NCBI GenBank assembly: GCA_937129365.1
Contig: CAKZNB010000049.1
Coordinates: 1-64,000 of the forward strand
DNA: 64,000 nt
Source: an uncultured Flavobacteriales bacterium
Lineage (GTDB): Bacteria > Bacteroidota > Bacteroidia > Flavobacteriales_D > CAJJDF01
Direction: 5' to 3'
Every line of letters starts with the position of its first letter. Position 1 is the stretch's first letter. Both the position numbers and the translations under genes were made by a program. The notes below the pieces were generated by a model that was not told where the DNA came from, did no database searches, and saw nothing but the letters and a program-made list of their open reading frames with translations. Shown piece by piece: positions 19,487 through 28,843 of the stretch.

Positions 19487-21766
19487 CTAATTATGCAAAC
19501 TCATAATCCTCACTTCTACACGCCTATTTTTTGATTTATTGGCAGTGTTTGTATTCTCTTCTGCAGGACGTTCTTCTCCGTAGCTTTTTATAACAATTCG
19601 GTCTTTATCCACACCTTGTTTGATTAAATATCTCTTTACAGCTTCAGATCTTCTTTGTGATAGAGCCAAATTATATTTACTGTCTCCATCGCTATCTGTG
19701 TGCCCTAATACCAATATCACCACCTTGGCACTTTGGTTAATTTTATCTGCAAATCCATCTAGTTTTGAGTGGTATTGACTTTGTACATTTGATTTATCTA
19801 CATCAAAATATACATTTACATAATCAATAGTTGATCTGCCATCAAGCACTTCTTTTACAGTTTGTTTTTCCATTTGAGATTTAGCATCTTCAAGTGTTTG
19901 CTCCACAGTTTTCTTTTCTACTTTAGGATACTTAACTTTTGGTGCTTTAGGGGTTTTTACTTTCCCATCAGGACAACCATTATTAGTTGCAGGTCCTGGT
20001 TCATAGGCACAGGAGTCTATCGCGTCACTTATTCCGTCCCCATCACTATCAAGGCAACACACAAGTGGCTCGAGTGGACAACCATTATTCTCATACACTC
20101 CAGGAACCGTAGGGCATCTATCTACTTCGTCAATAATTCCGTCCTTATCTCTATCTGGACAACCTTTATTGGCTCTCAACCCTTTTTCAGTCGGGCAATT
20201 ATCTTCATAATCCATAATTCCATCCTTGTCCGTATCAGGACATCCATTGTATTTTCTTGGTCCATAATCATACGGACAAAAATCTTTGTAATCAGGAATT
20301 TTATCTCCATCAGCATCAGGACAACCTTTCATTCTTCTTCCTCCTGAATCAAGTGGGCAAAGATCTTTCGCATCCGAAATTAAATCTCCATCTTTATCGC
20401 TCGGCATTTTGTGTTTGATTCCAAATACAACACCTGCATATACATTTCCATTGTAAAGCCTTCTTTGTCCAATTAATCCTGTTACGTTATTTGCACCAAA
20501 AAAGAAATTTTTAACTCTACCATAAACACCAAGATTAAGTTGACCATTTCGTTGAAAAGTAATAGGAACTCCAACTGCATATCCAGCTTTTTCATAACGT
20601 CCGCTTACGGTATGAATTATCATATCATGCACTTTGCTCGGGTCACTCCTCAGCCATACTGGAATAGATCCTGTGTAGTTTAAATAGATATTTGGCAGTA
20701 TTCTATAATCAAACATCAAATTGATAGCTGTTGGTAAACTCATCCTGAAATTTGTGTCTCCAGCATCTTGATTGTTAGTTACTTGGTTCAGAACATTGTT
20801 TTGTATGTCTTCTTTTTTTAGTTTGTTGTCAAATAAAATTTTATAAGGAATAGTATTGTTATTATCGTTTACAAAATTGTATGAGTTCGTATCTTTTGTG
20901 TATCTAATTCCGCCAATATTGGTAATAGAAGCTCCAAATTTCCATTTGTATTTATTTTCATGAAGGCTTGGATTTCTTCTTCTTCCATCCATTTCATAAT
21001 AATATTTCTTGTAATCAGGTCTGTGCTCATATACAAATCCTAAATCTAGTCCCAAGCCAATTCTAGTTTTTCTTAATTGATTATCGTCATCACTTTCTCC
21101 ATATTGAAACTCCATTCCGTCAAATGTAGTTTGACCATTCGCATTTACTGTAATATCTCCACCTTCGGTGTATAAATATCTGGCATTTAATCCGTTTAAA
21201 ATCTTTACAGTAATCCCAGCTTTCATGAATCTTTTCTTTTTATCAATCAAAGTTCTTGAATAAGTAAGATTATGTTCAGCCCAACTCATTTTTCCGTAGC
21301 TTAATCTCCCTTGCGTAAATTGTTTCCCAATATTTCCTCCTGTAAAAGAGTTGAAATCTAAGTCTGTGAGTTCATCTGAAATTCCATCAAAATTGGTAAA
21401 TCGTTTTACTTTCCATGAATATCCAATGGCATCTGTTGGTGTAAGTTCAAGAAAACCAGAGATGATATTTACCTCGACTAATTCTGAAAAATAACCTTTG
21501 AAAACAGGTTCCTTATAAGCACTTTTGTCTTTATTTCCGTATAAGAAATGATTAATATTGTTTCCGATGTAATTGTTTGAATAGGAGTAGTTTCCTCCTA
21601 AACCGACAGCCCATTTATAACGATTATCTGATAAAGATGCAGGGTTTAATGTCTGTGCAAATGGTCCGGCAAAATTGTCATTCGTAAAGGTGTTATAATT
21701 TGTTTGTGCAGTTAACTTCGACTGCAACAAAATTGTAGCAAGGGCTAAGAATAGAAAGTTTTTCAT
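19487..21766 (-). CDS. OmpA-family protein with thrombospondin type-3-like calcium-binding repeats
   Basis: Repeats DKDGDLISDAKDLCPLDSGGRRMKGCPDADGDKIPDYKDFCP..., C-terminal OmpA domain VILVLGHTDSDGDSKYNLALSQRRSEAVKRYLIKQGVDKDRI. Confidence 0.92.
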   Translation of the reverse strand: MKNFLFLALATILLQSKLTAQTNYNTFTNDNFAGPFAQTLNPASLSDNRYKWAVGLGGNYSYSNNYIGNNINHFLYGNKDKSAYKEPVFKGYFSELVEVNIISGFLELTPTDAIGYSWKVKRFTNFDGISDELTDLDFNSFTGGNIGKQFTQGRLSYGKMSWAEHNLTYSRTLIDKKKRFMKAGITVKILNGLNARYLYTEGGDITVNANGQTTFDGMEFQYGESDDDNQLRKTRIGLGLDLGFVYEHRPDYKKYYYEMDGRRRNPSLHENKYKWKFGASITNIGGIRYTKDTNSYNFVNDNNNTIPYKILFDNKLKKEDIQNNVLNQVTNNQDAGDTNFRMSLPTAINLMFDYRILPNIYLNYTGSIPVWLRSDPSKVHDMIIHTVSGRYEKAGYAVGVPITFQRNGQLNLGVYGRVKNFFFGANNVTGLIGQRRLYNGNVYAGVVFGIKHKMPSDKDGDLISDAKDLCPLDSGGRRMKGCPDADGDKIPDYKDFCPYDYGPRKYNGCPDTDKDGIMDYEDNCPTEKGLRANKGCPDRDKDGIIDEVDRCPTVPGVYENNGCPLEPLVCCLDSDGDGISDAIDSCAYEPGPATNNGCPDGKVKTPKAPKVKYPKVEKKTVEQTLEDAKSQMEKQTVKEVLDGRSTIDYVNVYFDVDKSNVQSQYHSKLDGFADKINQSAKVVILVLGHTDSDGDSKYNLALSQRRSEAVKRYLIKQGVDKDRIVIKSYGEERPAEENTNTANKSKNRRVEVRIMSLHN

Positions 21767-21828
21767 GGATTTTTTTTACGGGTATTGTTTCAAATATAGG
21801 GAATTATAGATGGTCTTAAATATAAATC

Positions 21829-22056
21829 GTGTATTTTTATCTTTTTAATTACTTATCGGTAACTTTAATAAATAATCGAATTGAACTGAGTTATATGCTA
21901 AAGAAAATATTATATTACCTGAATCCAATGACTATGTTTCAGAAGCAAGAAGGCGATTCAATAAATTCGTATCACAAGGCAATGCAAGGGATAAACAGGA
22001 TTTCTATCTATTTATTTATCATTTGTTTAATCCTGATTATCAGAAAATATGTGTAG
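21829..22056 (+). CDS. Small hypothetical membrane protein
   Basis: 75-aa ORF with C-terminal TM helix; start uncertain (internal Met at MLKKILYYL likely). Confidence 0.4.
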   Translation: MYFYLFNYLSVTLINNRIELSYMLKKILYYLNPMTMFQKQEGDSINSYHKAMQGINRISIYLFIICLILIIRKYV

Positions 22057-22061
22057 CTGAA

Positions 22062-23852
22062 TTATTCAGTAATTCCCATTTTTTTCATCAAGAATTCGGC
22101 ATTCATGTTGGAGCAAATTCCCTCTTTTAGTTTGTAATCAAACACCAATTCATCGTTTTCAATTTCTACATCAAAGTAATGGGTTTGAACCTGTGTAGGA
22201 AAGTCTTCTTTGATGCTGCAAAGCGATAAATCATGGGTAGCAATAATCCCCGAAGCTTGGTAGTTAAGTAGTTGTTTCACAAACTTTTTTGAGCCTTCAG
22301 CTTTGTCTTTTGAGTTTGTTCCTTTCAATATTTCATCTAAAATTACGAAGAGTTTTTCTCCGCTTTTCAATTTCTCTACAATAGTTTGTAGTCGTTTTAA
22401 TTCCGAGTAAAAATAAGATTCATTATCTGATAAAGAATCCGAAGTTCGCATGCTTGTGAATAATTGAGTAGGAGTGTAGCTAAAGCTTTTTGCACAAACA
22501 GGGGCTCCGCTTGAAGCCAAAACCAAATTAATTCCCACAGCTCTCAAAAAAGTACTTTTTCCAGCCATGTTTGCCCCTGTGATAATCACAAATTCTTGTA
22601 GATTGTTTATTGTTAAACTACTTGTAATCCTTGAATTTTCAGATAATAAAGGGTGTCCCAATTCTTCTGCTTCAAAAAAATGTGTTTGGCTTAATTCAGG
22701 ATAGTTAAACTCTGATTGGTTAAAAGCAAAATTTCCCAAACTAGCATACACTTCCATTTCATCCACAGCTTCAAACCAATTTTGCAAGCTATTTTCGTTT
22801 TTTGCAAGCCAATTTTTAAGTTTTAGTAAATACTGTAAATCCCATAAAAAAAGAGCATTCATAAGAATTGCAAATACAGGATTACTTCTGTTATCAAGCT
22901 GCTGAGTGATATTAGCTAACTCTTTAATTTCAGTATTTGCAGATTTGTTGTTGTCTACTAAAGCAGATTTTATTAACTGCAGTTGTTCGCTTTTAAACTT
23001 TTCATTTTCAATCAGATTGCTTAATATGCTATGTTGTTTTAGCACTTCTAAGTATTCACTTATTTTTAGATGTTGCTCATTGATAATTTTTAGCTTTCTG
23101 GCTGTAATTCCTAATGGAATAAAAGAGGCAATTAACAAATAAAAAGCTGGGATTAAGCTGTAAGAAACTCCAACAATAACCACCAACATAAAGATTGGAA
23201 CAGCCCATAAAATTACTCTCCATAATCCAATATTCTCAAATAGTGCAATTTCTGAAGCTCTCCAATTTGCTACTTCATTGATGTTACTTTCTTTAGTTTT
23301 GAACAATAATCCATTAGCTCTGAATTCCTCTCTCCAAGCATTTTTTGTACTTGCTTCTTTTACTGCTTCTTGCCTGTTTGTAATTTCTTCTTGCTTTGAA
23401 TTATAATTAGATAAATAGTTAGCAAATCTCTTTTTTGAACTACTACTCGTTGTCCTATTTAAGAACTGAAACAATGATTTTTCTCCAAATAAATCTATGT
23501 CATGAGAAAACCCATGTTGTGAGTTTATAAATTCTTTTCCGTTTTCAAATTCACTGTAATTTCCATTTAAACAATTAATTTCCTGTTGATTAATCTTAAT
23601 TTTAGTAGATAGAATATTGAGTTTTAATTTTTCTCTTTGATGAAATTTCAATAAGATTCCAAATAGAATAATTGGAAGAATGAGGAAATAAAAATAATCG
23701 GAGTTTTTAGATTGAATTGCAACTACAATAATTATAACAAATAGTATAAATGAAGCAATTCTAGCAGATGTTATCAAAGAAATTTTCTTTTTTTGAACAG
23801 TTTTTTTCTCAGCAAGAGTTTCAATTCTGTTTGTATAAAATTCTAAAGACAT
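22062..23852 (-). CDS. MutS-like ATPase (MutS domain V, with N-terminal TM helices)
   Basis: VIITGANMAGKSTFLRAVGINLVLA (Walker A), SYFYSELKRLQTIV, LFVILDEILKGTNSKD (Walker B), GIIATHDLSL; two TM segments near the N-terminus and two more mid-protein. Confidence 0.87.
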   Translation of the reverse strand: MSLEFYTNRIETLAEKKTVQKKKISLITSARIASFILFVIIIVVAIQSKNSDYFYFLILPIILFGILLKFHQREKLKLNILSTKIKINQQEINCLNGNYSEFENGKEFINSQHGFSHDIDLFGEKSLFQFLNRTTSSSSKKRFANYLSNYNSKQEEITNRQEAVKEASTKNAWREEFRANGLLFKTKESNINEVANWRASEIALFENIGLWRVILWAVPIFMLVVIVGVSYSLIPAFYLLIASFIPLGITARKLKIINEQHLKISEYLEVLKQHSILSNLIENEKFKSEQLQLIKSALVDNNKSANTEIKELANITQQLDNRSNPVFAILMNALFLWDLQYLLKLKNWLAKNENSLQNWFEAVDEMEVYASLGNFAFNQSEFNYPELSQTHFFEAEELGHPLLSENSRITSSLTINNLQEFVIITGANMAGKSTFLRAVGINLVLASSGAPVCAKSFSYTPTQLFTSMRTSDSLSDNESYFYSELKRLQTIVEKLKSGEKLFVILDEILKGTNSKDKAEGSKKFVKQLLNYQASGIIATHDLSLCSIKEDFPTQVQTHYFDVEIENDELVFDYKLKEGICSNMNAEFLMKKMGITE

Positions 23853-23999
23853 TCTAAATTATTTTCTCAAAGTTAAGAGGAAAAATAGGATAATAATAGC
23901 AATTGCAATAGATACTTTTTAAGTTTGTTGACAACAAAATATTTAACAAGTAGGAATACAAATGTTAAATTATTAATTTAGAAAAAAGTAACATAAAGA

Positions 24000-25337
24000 A
24001 TGAAAAATATTGCGGTTTTAGGAGCTGGACGCTCATCTTCAAGTTTAATAAGATACTTATTAGAACAATCAAAATCAAATAATTGGAAGATAAGAGTGTG
24101 TGATAGGGATGTGGAAACTGCAAGAAAAAAAATAGATAATCATCCTAATGCTGAGGCAGTAGAATTTGATGTGTTTGATAAATCAGAAGTAGAATTTGAA
24201 GTTCAAAATGCGGACTTGATAGTTTCTATGTTGCCAGCCCGCATGCATATTCATGTAATTGAAGAGGCTATTAAGCAAAAGAAAAATGTAGTAACTCCAT
24301 CTTATATTTCTCCAGAAGTGAAAGCTCTGGATTCAAAAGCAAGAGAAGCAGGTGTATTGATAATGAATGAGCTAGGAGTAGATCCTGGAATTGATCACAT
24401 GTCTGCAATGAAATTGCTAAATGAAATTAAAGGTGAAGGAGGAGAAATTTTAAATTTTGAATCATTCACAGGAGGATTGGTTGCTCCTGAAAGCGACAAC
24501 AACCCATGGAATTATAAATTCACTTGGAACCCAAGAAATGTTGTGGTGGCGGGACAAGGAGGGTGTGCAAAATTTATTGAAGAAGGAAAGTTTAAATATA
24601 TTCCTTACCATAAATTATTTAGAAGAACTGAGTTTATTGATATTGAAGGCTATGGTAAATTTGAAGGAATTGCAAATAGAGATTCGTTAAAATATCAATC
24701 TGTTTATGGATTAGAAGATGTGCGAACAATTTACCGAGGCACACTAAGAAGAGTAGGTTTTTCGAGAGCTTGGGATGTGTTTGTGCAATTGGGAGCAACA
24801 GACGATACTTACCAAATGGAGAATTCAGAGGAAATGACCTACAGAGGTTTCATCAATTCCTTTTTGGCATATAGTCCCTCTGATTCTGTAGAATTAAAAC
24901 TACGTCATTATCTTAAGATTGAACAAGACGATACACTATGGGCGAAATTAGAATGGTTAGGAATTTTTGAAGACAAAAAAGTAGGGTTGAAAGAAGCTAC
25001 TCCTGCACAAATTCTACAAAAAATCTTAGAAGATAAATGGACGCTTGACCCAGAAGATAAGGATATGATTGTGATGTGGCACAAAATAATTTACAAGAAT
25101 AATGCTGGAGAAACCAAAGAAATTCACTCAAGTATGGTGTCTATTGGTGAAGATCAAACTTACACAGCTATGAGTAATACTGTGGGATTGCCAGTTGGGA
25201 TTTGTTGCAAATTAATCTTAAACGGAACTATCCAAGCCAAGGGAGTTGATATGCCTATTTCTAAAGAATATTACGAACCAATTCTGAAAGAATTGGAATC
25301 TTATAATATTTCTTTTTTGGAGAAGGAGATGAGGTAG
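24000..25337 (+). CDS. Saccharopine dehydrogenase family protein
   Basis: Rossmann start IAVLGAGRSSSSLIRYLLE, MNELGVDPGIDHMSAMKLL. Confidence 0.87.
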   Translation: MKNIAVLGAGRSSSSLIRYLLEQSKSNNWKIRVCDRDVETARKKIDNHPNAEAVEFDVFDKSEVEFEVQNADLIVSMLPARMHIHVIEEAIKQKKNVVTPSYISPEVKALDSKAREAGVLIMNELGVDPGIDHMSAMKLLNEIKGEGGEILNFESFTGGLVAPESDNNPWNYKFTWNPRNVVVAGQGGCAKFIEEGKFKYIPYHKLFRRTEFIDIEGYGKFEGIANRDSLKYQSVYGLEDVRTIYRGTLRRVGFSRAWDVFVQLGATDDTYQMENSEEMTYRGFINSFLAYSPSDSVELKLRHYLKIEQDDTLWAKLEWLGIFEDKKVGLKEATPAQILQKILEDKWTLDPEDKDMIVMWHKIIYKNNAGETKEIHSSMVSIGEDQTYTAMSNTVGLPVGICCKLILNGTIQAKGVDMPISKEYYEPILKELESYNISFLEKEMR

Positions 25338-25398
25338 TCAAGCTAACTTTTCCTGAAATGTTTAGTTAGGCTTATGAACTTCAACTTCTAAAATCACC

Positions 25399-25491
25399 CT
25401 TCGATACTCTCCCTGTCGGTCGAACTCAGGGTTCAGGTCAGCGGAAATCTGCGGGCTGAGTGATTTTTCTGAAAGAAAAATTGTATCGAAG
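25399..25491. repeat. Intergenic inverted-repeat element
   Basis: Left arm cttcgatac (25399-25407) and right arm gtatcgaag (25483-25491) are exact inverted copies, with internal palindromic segments. Confidence 0.6.
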
Positions 25492-25599
25492 CCCAACTTC
25501 AATCCGCACAACCCTCAACAAAGTCACTAATTCTAAAAATAATCCATATTTTTAGGATACCTTTTTCATTTTCTCCCATTAAGAAAGAAAATAACAACT

Positions 25600-26136
25600 A
25601 TGAACGACCAAAAACTCATCGAATTACTCCGGGAGGATAAAACGGACAAGGCTTTTTATAAGCTCTATTCGGGGTATCCCAAAGTGGAGAAATTGATTCT
25701 TGCTAAGGGAGGAACAAAAAATGATGCACAAGATGTTTTTCAAGAAGCATTAATTGTATTGTACAAAAAGGTAAAATACAAAGATTTTAAACTGACTTCT
25801 AAATTGAGCACGTATTTATATAGCGTGTCTAGGTTTTTGTGGAAAGACGAATTAATCAAATCCAACAGAATGAAATCGGCAGATTTTGAATTGGATTTTT
25901 TGGAAAATGAATTAGATGAATTAGAACAAATAAAAGCCAATGAAATAAAATTGAAACAGGTTGAGAAAATCTTAACCACCATTAGTAAGAAGTGTCAGGA
26001 GATTCTTCAGATGTTTTATTACAAGAGTTTTAGCATGAAAGAGATAGCCAAAGAAATGGGCTACACCTCCGAGCGAATTGCGCGTACCCAAAAGTACAAG
26101 TGCATGGAAAAAGCTAAAAATCAAATCACTCTTTAA
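25600..26136 (+). CDS. RNA polymerase sigma factor, ECF (sigma-70) family
   Basis: GGTKNDAQDVFQEALIVLYKKV (sigma region 2) and KCQEILQMFYYKSFSMKEIAKEMGYTSERIARTQKYKCMEKA (region 4). Confidence 0.9.
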   Translation: MNDQKLIELLREDKTDKAFYKLYSGYPKVEKLILAKGGTKNDAQDVFQEALIVLYKKVKYKDFKLTSKLSTYLYSVSRFLWKDELIKSNRMKSADFELDFLENELDELEQIKANEIKLKQVEKILTTISKKCQEILQMFYYKSFSMKEIAKEMGYTSERIARTQKYKCMEKAKNQITL

Positions 26137-26148
26137 AACCAAAATATC

Positions 26149-28734
26149 ATGAGAAATCAACTAGAAGTAATACACGCAATCGATAAATATTTAAGAGGTG
26201 TTTTGGATGAAGCCGAAACCCAAGAATTTGAAACTCGATTAAAAACAGACACTCAATTGCAACAAGAAGTTGTAAAACAAGAACTACTAATGGAAGGAAT
26301 AAAAAGAAGTGCACTTACTGCAAGTGCAGTAAAAGGAAAGAAGAAATACAAAACGATAAAAACATTGAAATATGTTGGGGTTTTTGTTGCGGTTGCCTCA
26401 ATCTATGTTGTAAGTAAAAATAATATTGAGTCTGAACCTAAGCCGAATACAGAATTAGGAATAGATGCTTTACCTACTCAAGGCTTTAATTTGAATACGG
26501 AGCAAGATACTGTGATAGAAACGGAAAATGGCTCTGTGTTTGTAATCCCTGCAGACGCTTTTGAAACTGAAAATGGAGAGGCTGTAACAGGAAATGTTAG
26601 TTTTGAAATCAAAGAAGCTTTTGAAAACATTGACATTATGAAAGCAGGATTAACCACTACTTCTGATGGAAAGTTATTAGAAACTGGGGGGATGTTCTTT
26701 TTGGATGCAAGTCAAAATGGGCAAAAATTGAGATTGAAAAAAGGAAAAGAAATCCTTTCTCAATTGCCTAATTTACATCCCGAGAAAGACATGAAACTCT
26801 TTGATGGGGAAATGCAAGAGGATGGAACAATTAATTGGGTAAACCCCAAAGAATTTGAAAAAGACTTGATAACGGTTGACATTACTTCTCTTGATTTTTA
26901 TCCAGAAGGGTATGTGGAGGAGTTGTCTCAAACAAAAGAAAAAGTGTTAGTAAAAGCAGAAGGAGATTTACCAAGAAGAAAAATGACAGAAGCTGAAGCT
27001 AAAATTTTAGGGTATCGATATCCTAAAGATGTTTGGAACGAGCAAGATGCTTTAAGACTTAACTTAATTGTTCGTGACTATGAAGATGTGGTTTCAGATT
27101 CTAAGGTTTACTCCAAAGAATTTACAGATAGTTTGTATTATTCGTTTGCTAGGTTGTTTGAGAGGAAAAATATACTAGACGAAATTTATCGCTCTGAGGT
27201 AGATACTACAACTATTTCTACAATCCCTTATGAGTGGTGGAATGATACTTTGAATAATCGCATTGCGAATAATTTAAATGGCAAAGCCTTATTTAAACAA
27301 AACTGTGCAAGTTGTCATCATCCTTATAAAATGATGACAGGACCAGCCTTAAAAGGAACCTTTACAAAATGGAAAAATGCTGGAGATAACATTTATGAAT
27401 TTATTAAAAATCCACAAGCTCAATATGATAGAGGTGTTCAGTCTGCATTGGATATAAATTATTTGAGAGGAGGAATGCCTGGGCAAGCTGTTAGTAATGA
27501 AGAAATAAATGCAATTTATCGTTATTTAGGAGAGTTTCCTGAAAGTGTTTCAATGGATTCAGCTGAAGGTTCACCCTGCCCAATCCCATCTGGAATAAAT
27601 CCAGCCAAAATTAAAGCGATTTGGAACAAGAAATTCAACAACACGATTTTGGCTACCAAAGAATTTGAAGAGCGAATGAAAGTCATTCACGAATCTCATC
27701 AAGATAGAATTTTGGAAGTGTATGTGAATAATTTAGATAAGCCTCTTTGGTATTCGGATTCTATTGCTTCGCACATGGATGAATCAACCACTCAAAAATT
27801 CAGAGCTTTTTATAAACAGAGAAAAGGAGGAGTAAAAGTAAATGACCGATTAGCAAATTTGCTTACCAATTATTTTACCAAAAAACACAAAGAGTTTACT
27901 GCTAAATCTTCTGATGCTTTTAATCAATATGAACAAAATAAAAGAAAATTAAGAGCTGAGTTTGCCAATAAAAAATCTAAGAAAGACCAAGAGGAATATA
28001 ACCGAAAAGCCAAATCGTATAACGAAGAGTATAAAATAAATCTGTGTAATGCAGCTACTCAAATAGGGAAGAAAGGATATTGTGGAGAACAAAATATGGT
28101 AAGAGTTAGAAGACCGAGAATCACTTCAAGAATCGCGACTTTGGGGCCAAAGAATATTGATGCATATGTTGCTGAAGCAACAAGAGATAGAAAGTCAATG
28201 GTTTATACGGATCCAAATTCTGGTAAAAAGGCTACATTAACTTACAAACCAATGAAAGCTAAAATTTCAAATTCAGAAAAATTTGACAAAGTGTTTATAT
28301 ACTTGCTTCCAGATAGTTTGTCAAGTTTCAATAGAATGAAAACTACTGACAATATTAATTTTGACTTCTCTCTTAATATGTTGTTTACTTACAAATTAGT
28401 AGCAGTTGGATACAAAGGAAAGCAAGCTTATTTTGCCGAGGTTGGTTCAGTTTCTCCAAAAGACTACTTGGTTAATTTAACTGAGATTTCGGAAGCTGAG
28501 TTAACACAAAAATTAAGTAAAACCAAAACTAAAGCCAAGCAAGATATTTTGGCTGATAAGGATTTTTATGAAGAGGAAATGGTCAATACAAGTAGAGAAC
28601 AGAAATACCAGCGTGATGGGCAACTGATGTTAGAAATTGGACATTTTCTTTTTCCAGATGTGTCTGAGAATTGTTTGGAGTTGACAATTAAAGATGAATT
28701 TGAGAGTAGTGGATTGTTTCCTGTGACTAACTAA
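26149..28734 (+). CDS. Putative anti-sigma factor-like membrane protein with extracytoplasmic cytochrome c-type domain
   Basis: N-terminal soluble helical region, one TM helix (YVGVFVAVASIYVVSK), then large periplasmic part with haem-binding CASCH and downstream GGMPG; 13 nt after the ECF sigma gene. Confidence 0.7.
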   Translation: MRNQLEVIHAIDKYLRGVLDEAETQEFETRLKTDTQLQQEVVKQELLMEGIKRSALTASAVKGKKKYKTIKTLKYVGVFVAVASIYVVSKNNIESEPKPNTELGIDALPTQGFNLNTEQDTVIETENGSVFVIPADAFETENGEAVTGNVSFEIKEAFENIDIMKAGLTTTSDGKLLETGGMFFLDASQNGQKLRLKKGKEILSQLPNLHPEKDMKLFDGEMQEDGTINWVNPKEFEKDLITVDITSLDFYPEGYVEELSQTKEKVLVKAEGDLPRRKMTEAEAKILGYRYPKDVWNEQDALRLNLIVRDYEDVVSDSKVYSKEFTDSLYYSFARLFERKNILDEIYRSEVDTTTISTIPYEWWNDTLNNRIANNLNGKALFKQNCASCHHPYKMMTGPALKGTFTKWKNAGDNIYEFIKNPQAQYDRGVQSALDINYLRGGMPGQAVSNEEINAIYRYLGEFPESVSMDSAEGSPCPIPSGINPAKIKAIWNKKFNNTILATKEFEERMKVIHESHQDRILEVYVNNLDKPLWYSDSIASHMDESTTQKFRAFYKQRKGGVKVNDRLANLLTNYFTKKHKEFTAKSSDAFNQYEQNKRKLRAEFANKKSKKDQEEYNRKAKSYNEEYKINLCNAATQIGKKGYCGEQNMVRVRRPRITSRIATLGPKNIDAYVAEATRDRKSMVYTDPNSGKKATLTYKPMKAKISNSEKFDKVFIYLLPDSLSSFNRMKTTDNINFDFSLNMLFTYKLVAVGYKGKQAYFAEVGSVSPKDYLVNLTEISEAELTQKLSKTKTKAKQDILADKDFYEEEMVNTSREQKYQRDGQLMLEIGHFLFPDVSENCLELTIKDEFESSGLFPVTN

Positions 28735-28843
28735 TTTCACTCTTTGAGTTTTTAAAACAGTTGAAAACTTGTCTACAACCCGAGGTGAATTAAGTTGTTA
28801 AACGCAAATTGGAATTGTATTTTTACGCTAGTAAAATCATTCG

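Noticed and set aside
19862-20347. 161-aa plus-strand ORF opposite the OmpA/TSP3 gene
   Set aside because: Antisense of Asp/Gly repeat coding; composition reflects the repeat.
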